Positions 37,906-53,051 of a stretch of DNA of 64,000 bases are shown piece after piece. The position numbers and the translations under genes were made by a program. The notes beneath the pieces were generated by a model. That model worked only from the letters and a program-made list of their open reading frames with translations, did not search any database and had not been told where the DNA came from. Source of the DNA: Fomes fomentarius (lineage: Eukaryota > Basidiomycota > Agaricomycetes > Polyporales > Polyporaceae); assembly GCA_022606135.1 (NCBI GenBank), contig JABYQN010000011.1, forward strand, positions 868,001 through 932,000, in the 5' to 3' direction. Each line of letters opens with the position of its first letter. The first letter of the stretch is position 1.

Positions 37906-38797
37906 TTGCCTCTGATTTGAGTCTCTAGTGCGTCCAGTTCGGTGCGCCCGAAGCAGCTCGTGGGAATCTTGACAGACATATACCGTTAAGCAAGATAGCC
38001 AGAGTCTGCGAGATGCCACGTACGTGAATGGTGTGATGGCAGAATAGCCATTAAGCGTCTTGGGTACGCGAATTGGCGGAATATGTCTGATGTCCTATTT
38101 CATACTTAGGGCATATGCGCCGGATGAGGGTGTCCGTCAAGAACGGCGGCTTACGAATCTGCTGGAACCTCACGGGTGATGGGGCACTGGGTCAAGCTAA
38201 GTATCGTCATTCTGATCCTGTGCTGGTCGGTGGGGCGCCCGCTCCGAGTCAAATGCATCACATATGACTCGAGACGGGGAAGCAAAGCGACTGTATACAG
38301 TGTCAGATTCAGCTCGATGAGTAGGATAGTAACCGCTATAGTACAGTGACTTACCGCAAATGCGTGGCACCAGATTGCACGACAACGCGACACGTCACCA
38401 GATGAGACTTGAGTGCATCACATAAGTTCACCTTTTATATCGCAACAAGTAGAAGAGCCCTGATGAACGCGCGATGTTGGCAGTGCGATGTAAGTATGCC
38501 GTTCACTGCAGCTTCTAGCAGTAGTACTTGTGATATCTGTTCAAGCATGCAAAAGGTCACGTGGCGTGGTTTAGAGTAGTAACTGGTCCGAGGTATCTCC
38601 GAAGATCTCCCGTATCCTTTTGGCGTGTTTCAAGTTTCACCAGTGACCACTGACCGTCGTACGTGTTCATCTGCCAAGGCATGGACCTGGGAATCTAAGT
38701 CGAACTCTTGCGTAATTGCCAAACAAGTCGACTTAAAAGGCTTTTCTACCCCAGACTTTTCGGGCTACGCTCAGGTTCCCCATCGACGCCCCTCAAG
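37906..38797. other. Intergenic, nothing recognised
   Basis: This stretch lies between the decayed membrane-protein gene and the MFS gene at 38798. A minus-strand frame at 38151-38393 contains a hydrophobic run but no match to any family I recognise. The right end presumably holds the MFS promoter. Confidence 0.4.
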
Positions 38798-40986
38798 ATG
38801 GAGGTTGAATTATCCACAATCCATCGCCGGGAGGAACCTCGCACTGCTGAGACTACGCCCAAGGGTAGCACGAGGAAAAGTCTCGAGCACGTTGAGACAT
38901 CGGGCTCTGTCCTTGGAGAGCGTGCTGGTTCACAAAATATTGTTGAACCTCCACCTACAGCATTCCCTGCTTCAACACCTGCTTTGCGTCGAAAGGCAAG
39001 GCTCCAATACCTGACGCTGTGCTGGACCCTATTCCTCGCTGGCTGGAACGATGGTACGACCGGTCCCTTGCTGCCACGCATGCAGACTGTCTACCATGTT
39101 CGTCGCGTCCGATTCATCTTCTCACCTCCTGGTAGCTGATTTCCCACACCAGGTGAACTTCGCTCTGGTCTCTCTTATCTTCGTGTGCAACTGCATTGTA
39201 CGTCCACCTATCTATACTTCCGTTTCAGTGTCGACATGTTGCTAAAGCCCCTATAGGGCTTCATCGTAGGCGCAGTAGCAAATCCCTGGCTCTTCGATCG
39301 CTTTGGGTTCGGCAAGGTATGTCCGCCACCTCATCTTATAACTTGCTCGACCACGAACGTGTCCCTTGCAGGTCATGGTCCTAGGTACGCCGCCAACGCC
39401 ATCCGTGCTATTCATGATGTCAATGGTCATCTGACATTGTTCTCGCTTAGGATCGGTGACTCAAGTCATAGGCTATGCCCTCGAAGCCCCTGCACCTCCG
39501 TTCCCTGTGTTCGTCTTGGGCTACGTCGCTAACGGCTTTGGTATAGCATTGCAGGTTCGTCTTCCAATATTTCTCACTGACTCACGCTATACCCCTCACT
39601 TGTTCTCTGCGTTATAGGATGCTGGAGCCAATGGGTTCGTTGCGTCCTTGAAGGAAAACGCATCAGCCAAAATGGGTATACTGCACGCGATTTACGGTCA
39701 GTTGTCTCCGGCCCCGTACACTTCTGCTACGAAAAAGTCTATGCTCAACATACTGGTCGACTTGCAGGTGCTGGTGCTCTTGCCGCGCCGCTCGCCGCAA
39801 CGCAGTTCTCGCAGCTTACTCACTGGTCCTTCCACTACCTTGTCTCCCTCGGTATCTCGGTCTCTAATACTATCCTCTTGATTGTCATCTTCCGGTTCAA
39901 GGATCAGGACAGTACGTGGACTTTGCTCAACGCGCATACTGTCAGCTCCAGTTGCTTATATTGATATCTTGTCGCGCAGCATGCCTCACGGAGATTGGCC
40001 AACCGCCCGCTCACGATACGAGTCAAGAGGGTAGCGATGCTAACAATAACAAGTACAAGGCGATGTTCCGCCAGCCAGCGATGCATCTCATGGCACTCTT
40101 CATTCTCATCTACGTTGGTGTTGAGGTTACACTTGGAGGTGCGTTGTTGGCGGTCTTTATGGTACATCGCTCCATCTAGATGTGAACTGACACGTCTCCG
40201 ACTTCTTCAGGATGGATCGTCACGTACGTTATCGACTTACGTCATGGAGGCCCGTCTTCGGGATACATCGCGTCTGGCTTCTTTGGTGGTGAGTCTACTT
40301 TTGCTAATCTTGCCGGAAAGCCCTTTGGTGCTGAATCTTGTACGCAGGATTGACTTTCGGCCGTGTCGCGTTGCTTTGGGTGAATCAGAAGGTACGCTGT
40401 GCACCCACATTTCATGCGCACAACGATGTCTAAGTAGCTATGTGCATCGTAGCTCGGCGAGCGTCGCGCAATCTTCCTCTACGGCGTCCTCGCGATCGGG
40501 TGCGTCCCCCGTTTGATATCCACATTCTCGCTAACCCTCCAATTCGCCTTTCCCTACGGTGCTCGCCTATCACATGCACGACGCATCCAGCTTGGAACTC
40601 GTTGTCTGGCTCGTCCCCTCGCTCATTGGCGGTGCCGTCGCCGTCTCACTTGTCGGTGTGCTCCTCGGTCCGATCTACCCCTTGGTCATGAACCACGCCG
40701 GGCGCGTCATCCCCACCCCCCTGCTCACGGGCTCTATTGGATGGATCGCGGGTATCGGTCAGGCAGGATCTGCGCTCCTCCCGTTCCTTACTGGTGCGCT
40801 CGCGTCGAAGACGGGTATCAAGAGTCTGCAGCCATTGTAAGTACCCGATCACGAAGTGTTGAGGTGTGAGGTGTGTTGCATCATGATGATGGAGCTGACG
40901 CTTTGGGCGTCAGGTTGGTGTCGATGATGAGCTTCATGATTGTGCTCTGGGCCCTCGTTCCGAACAAAGCGCGGCGCATCGAGTGA
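38798..40986 (+). CDS. MFS permease (complete)
   Basis: Predicted multi-pass MFS transporter, closest paralogue of the gene at 31080. It starts MEVELSTIHRREEPRT. TM1 carries LCWTLFLAGWNDGTTGPLLPRM; then come ALVSLIFVCNCI, GFIVGAVANPWLFDRFGFGK, VIGYALEAPAPPFPVFVLGY, DAGANGFVASLKENASAKMG, GWIVTYVIDLRHGGPSSGYI, RVALLWVNQK, VWLVPSLIGGAVAVSLVGVL and LLPFLTGALASKTGIKSLQPL. It ends VPNKARRIE at the TGA 40984-40986. All of the roughly eleven exons are open and bounded by consensus splice sites. The very short first exon seen in the paralogue (MSSK) is absent here, so the start was placed at the ATG directly before VELSTIH. Substrate unknown. Confidence 0.85.
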
Positions 40987-42322
40987 GCAGGAATCACGAC
41001 ACACTGTAGAGGGGTGTATGTATATAGAGGTTCCTTCAATTTCTATCCCTCAATTCTCGGTCTCATCTACACTACAGACTAGTAATTTTAAGAAGTACGA
41101 TTCAGTGGTACACAAAGAGTCGTCGATAGACCTTAGTCCCACGAGGGCGAACGCAGGAAGTAGATGATGAACGTCAATGCCCGTAATCATTTCCTGTTGT
41201 TGAGCTCCTCAGGGAACATGCAATCATCTATTGGACTGATATTTACCCTTGTACCAGGACTGCGTAAGTTGACTGAATGCGGCGATGGTGATATGATAGG
41301 ATCGACAGATTCTCCAGATTGCATTGGTTACAGTTAGGAAAACACATGATTTGGCGCACAGACACAACACCGAACTCGCAGCATAAGCGTACAACAGAGA
41401 GATGATTGTAGAAATGGCTGGATCAACTTCTCGCTCTGCGGACATTTGTTCGAGAACGTGTCACTACGTTATGCACGACTCACCTGATTCACGATGATCA
41501 CCGGAAGTTCATCGCGTCTTGATACTCGTTGGGATTGTCTGCACAATTCTTGCGCTCAGCGAGACGTTGTGTGGCGGCGGCTGCTGCTGCTCTGATGGGT
41601 TGAGGTCCGATCTGGGGGTTGTATACAAAGATATTGATGGGCTCAAAATGAATGTGATATCTCTCGTTGCTGCCCTCTATCTTGTAAGCAATGTAAGGTG
41701 GATGATGGGTAGCGGACGTCACGGTCACCACATAGTTCGAAAAAGAGAACTTGACATCACCGATACGATACTAATGAACAGGGGTGTTCATCCGTCTGCC
41801 ATTGCAAACCAAATGCCCGCAGCGCGCGAGAGGCCCTCTTGACCCTGCGCGCGATTGTAGAAGGCTGAGGATGTCAAGTGCAAGTCTCTAGCGGACCTTA
41901 CCAGTGCACATCACCTATCGATTGATCCCTTGCTTTTTATTCGTTCAATTATATCTTGATACTGAATTCTTTGAATGTAAAATATGGTTAGTTCAGATCA
42001 TTGCATGGATATTTCTTGTCTGTAATCACGATCAAAGCCACCAATCATACGTGAATATCCACGAATCTCTATAATACGGAATCGCATCTGCATATACTAC
42101 GACTTCGCGATGTCGTCCGTCTATACCGGACTGCATCATCATAACCCTGCCACCCGAGTGAGGTTCATCAACAATGACATGGGTATAACACGAATACAAG
42201 GGAATCTACTAATGTACACACAGGATTATACAACTACTATGTAGCGACAGCATGACAAAGCACCAAATTCAAGTCCGAGTCCAAGCACTGCCCGACTATG
42301 CTTAATCCCCCACCCCCCTCCG
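40987..42322. other. Intergenic between convergent genes, nothing recognised
   Basis: Convergent spacer of 1.3 kb. A minus-strand frame at 41498-41731 (MVTVTSATHHPPYIAYKIEG...) reads plausibly like a short hydrophilic peptide but has no recognised domain or supporting splice context, so it is not called a gene. Confidence 0.4.
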
Positions 42323-43876
42323 CTATCTTCCCTGCTCTCCTCTGCCCACAGTCCTTCTCCACGGCAGGAGCTCTGCGCGCGGACTACACTCCTCGCTCGC
42401 CGGACTGGCCACGTACACCGACGAGCGGCACTCTTGTTGCTTTTCGAGGTCTTGGGGGAAGTCGAGCGACGTCGCCGTGCCAATCCCTAACGGTGAAAGC
42501 GCCGTACTCGGTTCATGTACGGGCGCCGAGAGTGTACCGGGCCCGAAGGCGGAGTCTTCGACGCGTGTCGCGAAGTGTACGGTCGCTGCGGTCTCGTTTA
42601 TAGTGTCTCCCGGGGTGAGCTTGAGGTGTGAGAGGACGATGATTGCGGTTGGGACGATGTTCTATAGGAGCCGGAGAGGAGCGAGGGAGGAGATGTGTCG
42701 GCCTGAGTCAGGAACATGACAGGACTGAATACGCACTGCCAGAGGAAGGAGAATATTGAGCATGACGTGCAAGCCGGGATGTTTGAGTCGCTCGAGGATG
42801 AGGCTCACGAGCTGCGTGATGACATCAATAATCGAACGTTCAATAATGTGTTTTATTCTGTTTGGCTGTAGTAGGAAGTCTGACTCACATGAGCGAAGGT
42901 GAGAACAGCGCCAGACTCGATGATCATGAGGATGACACCCCGGTATGTGTAGTGTCGCCCCGCGCCGAACGCCAGGTGTCCATTGGCGAGGTGGTCAAGA
43001 TATCTACGAGCCGGATACGATCAGCATATCTCATCAGTCGTGGGTACCCGGATGTGCTGCCTGCACATTGATACTCACGCTAGTCGCCCGGCGATGAGCG
43101 CAGTGCAGATGGAAGTGTTTATGAGTGTAAGGATGACAGAGGGTGCGGGAAGGATCCTGGATAGATTATTGTACGACACCGCCTCCGCGGCATATGCCAG
43201 CCCCACACCTGCACACATCAAGGGGTCAATATCAGGACCACTACGGCATATATAGAGACGCACCGAGTCCTGCTATAAGCGCAAGCACGGGCAGGATCAC
43301 GATGCGCATACGGTGATTCCATACTACCCATACTCGCCAGATGAGTACCAGGTCGCCTATGGCTAGCTGCGTGTCGAAGGTCACGCAGTCAATACTCTCG
43401 TGCACGGTGGATCACGAGAGTACGCACCTGGACCTGGGCGACTGCGACGGCGGCCTGCAATACTCGAGGTGGTATAGTAGCGGTGAACGTCTCGTATAAC
43501 AGCAAGCATATGTGTACGGTCGTCAATACGAACATGACGTCTGCCAGCGCGAGCATTAACTTGTGCGTCAGCAACAGGCTTTTTGACGTCCTGTAGGCCA
43601 TTGAGCATTAGCATGACAGTCGATGACAGGCGCGAGCAAGGAGCCGCTTCTCCAGCATGCACTGGTGCAGATCTTGACGTATTATGTCGAAGAGCTATAC
43701 ATGAAGCGAACGTACAGCTGTATGTGTAGTACCGCGGCCATGAGGAGACAGTCGGCGCCTGCCGAGAGATGCAATCAGTTGAAGTGCGATGGGGACGCTG
43801 CGAACGACGCACCATAAAAGAGACTTTCCCCGAACACCTTTGCGAAGTCGAGTTGTTGTTCGTATGTTATCGCCAT
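42323..43876 (-). CDS. Seven-span membrane protein of an expanded basidiomycete family
   Basis: Uncharacterised polytopic membrane protein; similar genes form large families in Agaricomycetes. It starts MAITYEQQLDFAKVFGESLFYG at 43876. Exons then give CLLMAAVLHIQLYVRF, LMLALADVMFVLTTVHICLLLYETF, IGDLVLIWRVWVVW, MRIVILPVLALIAGL, VILTLINTSICTALIAGRLA, RYLDHLANGHLAFG, YRGVILMIIESGAVLTFAH, LVSLILERLKHPGLHVMLNIL and NIVPTAIIVLSHLKLTPGDTINE, followed by a hydrophilic tail ending TVGRGEQGR at the TAG 42325-42323. The (I)GD..L..R.WVVW, IIESGA and PT.IIV blocks are the shared landmarks of the family as I know it. All roughly nine exons join in frame. It lies convergent to the MFS gene at 38798. Function unknown. 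Confidence 0.75.
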
Positions 43877-46025
43877 ATAGAGCGGAGTGCCGTGTGCCGC
43901 GCGGGGTATTGAAGTTCGCGGGCCTGCTGCAGGTCAGGTACAGCTGGAGCGTGGCGAGAGGTAGAGGTCAAGACTAAGGAAAGATAGTCCGGAGTCATTG
44001 GCCGGCCCCGCAAAACTTTATAGGGCCAATTGTCAGTGTGAACGTACATGAATCTCCAGCATCCGGCGCTAATGTCATCATCCACTTAGCGAGATGCGAT
44101 GAGCCGATCGCTGAACTTAAACCCTTTTTCCGGGAATACCGGGGGCGGATGTTGGGCGGATGGACCCTAGTCCGACCCTAGTCTGACACTCATGTTGCCC
44201 TTGCGATGCTGCGATGAATAGTAACATACGCGGCGGCATATACAGCAGCTCTAAGGACAGTGTGGAGACGAGGGCATCCTGACTCGACTTGCCCGACTCC
44301 CTAGTGATGGCGAATTTGGGCTGTCAGTTTCACAGGTTGGAACTGTCGCGCGTGGATCCACCCACTCTATGGAGGAGCCGCTGAATGTCGAAGATAGAGT
44401 TTACGACGATCCACAGCTCTGTGAGCGTGGGTCACTCGTCATCAGTAAAGACTTACTTGTTCTTGCTACCGATATCATAATCCTCGCTCGTACAGATATC
44501 TTAGCAGTCCTATTGCCCTCGGCGGCGCCCAAGTGCATACAAGCATCCTTGTCCGAACAAGGACTGGTGCGCGCGTGGAGACTTTCAACTCGGATTTTCA
44601 ATATGACCTGTTGTAACGCCGGCGTGGTATTAGAAAAGATACAGCGCCAGCGGGGATCGGTGAGTGATGCCATCCTTCAATCCACTAGGAGACCGGATGA
44701 TGGTGGACTCACCGCTCTTGTCATGTCTGAATAGAAACTGTCCGCTGGAGTCTCGTGGGAGGATGTCGTTGTCATTCGCCGAGACAAGTTATATTGGAGG
44801 GTTGTGCCTGAATTGACTGGCGCGAAGACACACAGCATCTCATGATGAACGACTATGAAGAAGACTTACTCTTACCTTCATGTATACATTACTGGAAACT
44901 GATGCCTCCAGGACCAGTGTACAGCATGAGGCTTGAGCCAACGGGTCCGGGGACGCCGGAGCCCTGAGGTGATCAGTCTGCGCATGTCACGCCGAGGTCT
45001 AGTCTATGCAAGTGAGTGCATATCACATACATCGTGATATGGTAGTCGGAGTAAGGTCGTAGTTGTTACACTGAGGAACCACCGGGAGAGCAAGACTGCA
45101 AATGGAGAGAGACACTCGGAGAGAGAGCGAGCCAGTCTCAGGTTTCTCAGAGCCATATACTACACCATCAACCCCGGCATGATTACGGCTCAAGGTTGAG
45201 GCTTGCCTGTAAGTCTTTACTATGTCAGTTCAAGTAGCATGATTCAAGCTCAAGATCGAGTTCGTTCTCATTGAGAGCGAATTCAGCGAGCCGTTGCTCT
45301 GGGTGACAAACAAGTACAAATGAACGTGTGAACCCAAACCGGGACAGGCGAACGTATGAAACGGTCTCGTTCATATGTTTCCTGTCAAACTGCCTTCATG
45401 ACTTGGCATTCCATTCTATATGACCTATTCACATTAGTGGGAGTTCTCGAATGTCAATTGATGCAATATGTCGAGGTTTCCTAGCCCAGGTATAAGCGCC
45501 CAACCACTTTCTTGAGTCGAACCAGTTCATCTGGGGCGGGGTGCCTGTCTCTGACCTCATGGGCGCCAACAAGGTTCCCGTTGTACAACCGTTGCCAGCA
45601 CAATTCCTTTCGAATGGAGATTCTCAAACTTCAAGTGAGGGTATTCTCTAACCACTTGTTTCCTCACACGACTTCTACTGCGTTGCAGCAAAGTCAAATG
45701 GTTTCGGGAACCTGAGCCCGGGAAATGAACCCCACGCTCGCGCCGGCCCCACCAGGGGTATACATGTGATCATGGTTGGTCACGGTTACTTTTGCTATAC
45801 GAGCTTCATGTACAACTCGCTCGATGACGATGCTAACAACCAAAACGCGCAGGCCCGACGTCATCCTGGGAGCGTTGAGGGGCTCTCTTGCGTCACTGCT
45901 GGCCCCCGCCGCGAACGTATAAAACGCCGTGCTCGGGATGGGTAGGATCCTACCAACAACCCCTCTCATACCACTCATCTTTAACGACTTCGTACGAACA
46001 AACCTCAGTATCCATCTTATCCACA
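43877..46025. other. Gene-poor stretch of 2.1 kb
   Basis: No gene is supportable. Opposing short frames at 44369-44734 (+) and 44401-44673 (-) overlap, and neither has a recognisable domain. The right end contains the promoter of the CsbD-like gene. Confidence 0.45.
45918..45924 (+). promoter_or_regulatory. TATA box of the CsbD-like gene
   Basis: TATAAAA lies 102 bp upstream of the ATG at 46026, followed by a CA- and pyrimidine-rich leader. A CCCCT pentamer (stress-response-element-like in yeast) at 45960-45964 fits a stress gene, but this is suggestive only. Confidence 0.5.
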
Positions 46026-46854
46026 ATGCCTCTCTTTGGAAAGCACAACAAGGTAGCGTACTTTGCCATGACCCGACCTGGATTGACTCGTGAGCTCACA
46101 ATGATCCACCAGACTCACGATACCACCGGTACCCACGATCGCCATGATGCGAAGTACGATGCGCAGCCCGACACCGGGCTCCTGCCCAACCAGCCTGTAG
46201 GCGGCCAGAATACCTCTGGCGTACATACTGGTACCCAGAATGCGTACGGTTACCCTCAGGTACGCCACCTTCACGCGCCATAGGTATATGCAATGTACCC
46301 ACTGATCATCGACTTCTTAGGGCACCACCGGCCAGTATGCAGCTGGCGGCCCCGGCCCAGGCCCAGGCCCAGGGCTCGGCGGGGGCACAGCAGGGCAGAA
46401 CCAGCAGGTCCCACCCGTGTCGCACATCAACACCAGCACCGGCCATCAGGGAGGTGGCGGCAGCCGCCTCGTAGGCAAGACGGAGCGTGCCGTCGGTACG
46501 CTCGTCGGAAGCCAGGCCCTGAAGGAGAAGGGCATCCAGAAAGAGCAGGAGGCCAGCGCGTTCACGCAGCAGAGCGCGGAGATCGCGGAGGCGGAGCGTC
46601 TCGAGAAGGAGGCGCTGATGCGCCGTGAGCGTGCTGTTGCACATGGTGAGTGTCCAGACCTGAGTCATGGCAGGGGTGGTGTTAGGAGTGCGCGAGCGTA
46701 CGTTGACCATGAATCGTTGATGTGAACAGGCGCACATCCCGACAATCGCCACCTCGGTGGACTCCAGAACGCGAACACGTTGGATGATGTGGCTGGAACT
46801 GGAACCCATGGAACCACCGGCGGCGGCCAGTATGGCTCTGGTCATGGCTACTGA
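46026..46854 (+). CDS. CsbD-like hydrophilic stress-type protein
   Basis: Small, very hydrophilic protein of about 207 aa. Four exons: 46026-46052, 46113-46259, 46321-46645 and 46730-46854. It begins MPLFGKHNK and continues THDTTGTHDRHDAKYDAQPD, then a Gly/Pro/Gln-rich linker (GPGPGPGLGGG). A CsbD-like block follows, SRLVGKTERAVGTLVGSQAL, then KEKGIQKEQEASAFTQQ, a Lys/Glu-rich amphipathic helix and a Gly/His/Thr-rich tail ending GGGQYGSGHGY. Bacterial CsbD is a general-stress protein; fungal relatives are often LEA- or hydrophilin-like, with unproven roles in desiccation or stress. Intron 1 could be read through in frame for a while, but the joined form without it gives the better hydrophilic N-terminus. 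A TATA box lies 102 bp upstream. Confidence 0.75.
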
Positions 46855-47401
46855 GCATCGCGCTTTGCACATACTACAGATCCCGATGCTACTATATAAC
46901 ACCATGTATGTCGTGTTGAATAGTGTTGAATCACTTCGTTCATCGATACATCGAATGCGGGCGTGCGTGCGTTGCTCGACTACCATCACCATTACTAAGT
47001 CCGATAATTGGATGCATGTGCCACACTTACACTCTGCTTCCTGTAGTTCATCTCCGGGATTCTTGAGCGCGCACATCAACATCAATTCGAACATTTACCA
47101 GACTTCTCAATGAGAATCGTACAAGTGACATCCCACGCCGCCACACAACGTGGCGGCAGCAAAAACAACGGGTTTACTACGAGTATTTGCGACGAGCTCT
47201 ACAAAAAAACAATCCAGAGGTACCTTGAGGGGGCGGGCGAGGTATGAAAGTCCATTTTACTACGATCGTCCGTGCGTTCGCTTCCACCATTCGTACAAAT
47301 CTCGTCCCCTGTCCCTCGACACGTGTCGTCCATCCGTCCGCCGTACTTTCCATTTTTTCCTGGTGTACGAATCCACGCGCACGTTCGACGCCGGGTAATG
47401 C

Positions 47402-50282
<2,881 letters not shown>

Positions 50283-50453
50283 GATTATCTACGACTTTGA
50301 GTTGTTTGATTAGGCGTGTCTAGTCGTTGCGATGCGTTTGGAGTCGATTGAAGAGGCGTTGGGCGGGGCGAGATGTGTCGGGCGTGCAGATGGGAGACGA
50401 GACGAGACGAGAAAGTGTTGGAACGATAGAGAGTTCGGAAGAGTTTATATTCT

Positions 50454-50459
50454 CCTCAA
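50454..50459 (-). promoter_or_regulatory. Possible TATA box of GFA1
   Basis: On the minus strand this reads TATAAA, about 172 bp upstream of the GFA1 start. The position is acceptable for a fungal promoter, but the motif is short. Confidence 0.3.
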
Positions 50460-50689
50460 CGCGTCGCGATTGGTCCCAAAAGGGGGGTCTTACGTAATCC
50501 CACAGCCCAGAGCGCGCTAAGCGGCGAAGGCAATGAATGCTGTGAAGCCCGCCCGTTCATTTCTCAGGCTGAACTTCCTGGTTCTTCCCTCCCTTCTCTG
50601 TACAGCCTTATACACCGGTTCCTTCTCCTTCGCGACTCTGTGCGTCATCATTGCACAGACAAGGAGTCTCACTCGTTACAGTGTGATAG

Positions 50690-51454
50690 AGATGGACGAC
50701 GACGATGATCTGCGCAGACAGTTCGTGCGTCGTAGGTCGAGATGCACCCCTCCGCCTATAGCCTCATCGGAACCCTTGAACGTGCGTAGAGATTCACATA
50801 TCAAATTCTTCCAACAGAGGTACTGCACGAGCGCATCATTTACCCTTCGACTCCCACTGACGGCGCCGGCGTCAGCCCGCACTGGAGACATCGTGTCGCT
50901 GATGCTCAGGGAGGAGTGCCCCTTGGAGTCGAGCTTTGTTTCAATTACAAGCGCCCGTCATATGATGCTTATCAGTTGAACAACTTCCTACATCCACTAG
51001 ACGGCCACACTACGCCTATGTCAGACATCACAATTCACTGTATCTCCGGGTATCTTCACCTCCGACGGCAGACAATGCCCGGGCTTGTAAACGGTCACAG
51101 ATTACGGCCGTTGCCACAAGCGGAAGACGGTCTACAGTTTCCCTGTCACCGGCTATATGAGGCCACTGAGCAGGGGAAGCCTACGTGCACAATGCCGGTG
51201 CGACATGTCGACCTTCCGGTCTTCAATTCATCCCCGCTATGCTTCGTCACGTAACTTTGTCTGATACGTTGCTTCTGCCCTATGTCTGTTTCTTCACGTT
51301 CGCTCACAAATCCCTGCGGTGCACAGCAATAGGACAGTCACACGCCGAGATGGCCTTGTTCGTTTTTCTTCAGTCGGTGTGGTCAAGTTCGTACAAGATA
51401 ATCTCTGCCCTGATCCTCCCGCCTCACAGACATTCCGATTTTGAACCCGGATAG
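50690..51454 (+). pseudogene. Degraded F-box-type gene remnant
   Basis: An acidic/basic start MDDDDDLRRQFVRRRSR at 50690 is followed in a shifted frame by an F-box-like signature, ILPTEVLHERIIYPSTPTDG, then SPHWRHRVA and YKRPSYDAYQLNNFL. Another frame continues with LQFIPAMLRHVTLSDTLLL and VCFFTFAHKSLRCTAIGQ, which read like the leucine-rich second half of fungal F-box proteins. The pieces are in different frames and I could not join them by consensus introns, so a decayed gene is the likeliest reading. It could also be an active gene with splicing I failed to see. The F-box assignment rests on a short motif and is tentative. Confidence 0.35.
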
Positions 51455-53051
51455 GACGTATTCATGATCGCCACGTCGTAGGTTTCGGCTGCGACTCAGA
51501 CAACCTCAACGCTATCCTCTCTATGCATCACAGGCAGAACTCGTTCCCTTCGAAAAGTCCGGTGATCCCAATATAAAAGCGCCTTTACAATTCGAGCGAT
51601 CTCCCCATGCACACGTTCTTGCTGACTTGGAGTCGCCTCTACAATTCGAGAGATCTCCCCACACACCCCTTCTTGCTGACTTTGAGGGTCCCCTTCAGCT
51701 AGCCCCGAGGCCTTCTAGGGAAAATGTTCACGATCCCTCGGCCCTGATGGCATTCGACTCTCAGTACTCTCAGTGCTTGCCTCGTTGTGCCGTTTTTACA
51801 ATTTCTTCCGCCCGCATAAGTGTTGTGCCGAGCCAGATCTGCCGAGGCATTCTCATATGCGCGATCCGCGTAGAGCTGCGTACACAGAATTGCGGCATTG
51901 ATTCATTCGAGGTGGCTCACTACCGTTACTTCCTCGTCCCTCCACTCTGATCTTCGGGTGTAGCACCTACCAGCGCAAAAGGTTGAAACAAGTCGATTTT
52001 CGTACAGTGCACAAGGGACCGAAGCCTTCTCCTCACGCCTCGCGTAATCGCAGGCGCTGCGGTGCCTTTAGGGTCCCGAGACTCAGTTCAACGGCCGGTC
52101 CGTTCCTACTTAGTACGCTGTCAGGATATACTCCTTTACGATGCTACCCCGAAGCGCGCGCAGGACCGACACTATTCAGTCGCCTGAGAAGCAGGCAACC
52201 CGGGCGATGCATTCAAAGGCCGAATAGAGGACAAGTGTACGTGTTTGGTCCCGGTCGGCTCTGAGGCTGCTTTGAATATACCAGGCGTCGTCTTGCTAAG
52301 TCTCTGGCGTTCGCACCATGGCTCACTGTCCTGCTTTGATCCGGAACAGCGCAATTACCGTCAGTGGCATCCGACTAAACCATCGAGTAGGGTACGACCT
52401 ATGCCGAGATGCATAATCATCACGGGTTACTCGAATTGCCCTGGAAAACCATGTCTAACACGTACCTAGGTGATTGGAAGAACCGCATGCATAGAAGGAG
52501 TAGGACGGAAAGCCAGTGCGAAAAGAACTTGATCGCGACAGATGGAAGGCGAAGAAGACATACGACGCGCAGACGGACAGCATGGTAAAGCTAAATGGTC
52601 GTGGCACGATGGCTCGCACGTGAACAGACCTTCAAAGTAGATAGAGAGATATGTAGGATGATGGTGAATAGCGTCAAATAACATGGTAGAGACGCAGCAA
52701 AAATATAGCAAATATGACATGACAAGGATGGGAGACAGGGGCAGCAAGTCATTGAGGTGCGAAGGTGGAAGGAGAGGAGTGCACTGTGATGGTGTTCTTA
52801 GGGGTGGGAAGTGGAAGGGGCGCGGAGGATTCTATGGGGCCTGGGTACAGTCTATCTTCAATATGTTTTGTTGGGAGAATCATTCAGAGAGGCGTCCTTG
52901 GACAAAATAGGACAGTGTAAACCTCTGTGGGAGTTTAGCGCCGAAGGGCATTACCAAATATGGAGCGCGATGCTGAACTCCCACGCCATCATCGCTTCCA
53001 ACAAGAGAACAAGAGGAAGCGCCAGTAACACTTGTATCCTTGTCCTCCACC
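51455..53051. other. Uncertain region upstream of the Spp2-like gene
   Basis: Apart from the 54-bp repeat, several short plus-strand frames (51627-51950, 51983-52264, 52245-52469) follow one another without recognisable domains or convincing splice sites. They may belong to the decayed F-box-like locus or be chance. About 52480-53051 looks like the promoter region of the gene at 53052. Confidence 0.35.
51582..51689 (+). repeat. Two tandem 54-bp units, in frame
   Basis: The unit starting CCTTTACAATTCGAG at 51582 is repeated at 51636 as CCTCTACAATTCGAG with about 85% identity. Translated in the open plus-strand frame it gives an 18-residue repeat beginning PLQFERSPH, followed by a partial third unit starting PLQL. 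The frame runs from before 51531 to the stop at 51950, but I recognise no domain and no complete gene. Confidence 0.7.

Noticed and set aside
38151..38393. Minus-strand frame with a membrane-like run between the pseudogene and the MFS gene
   Set aside because: I tried to match it to the seven-span family and to other fungal membrane families but found no conserved landmark.
44369..44734. Opposing frames suggestive of a small gene
   Set aside because: Both strands are open over the same bases, no domain is present, and no splice chain extends either frame.
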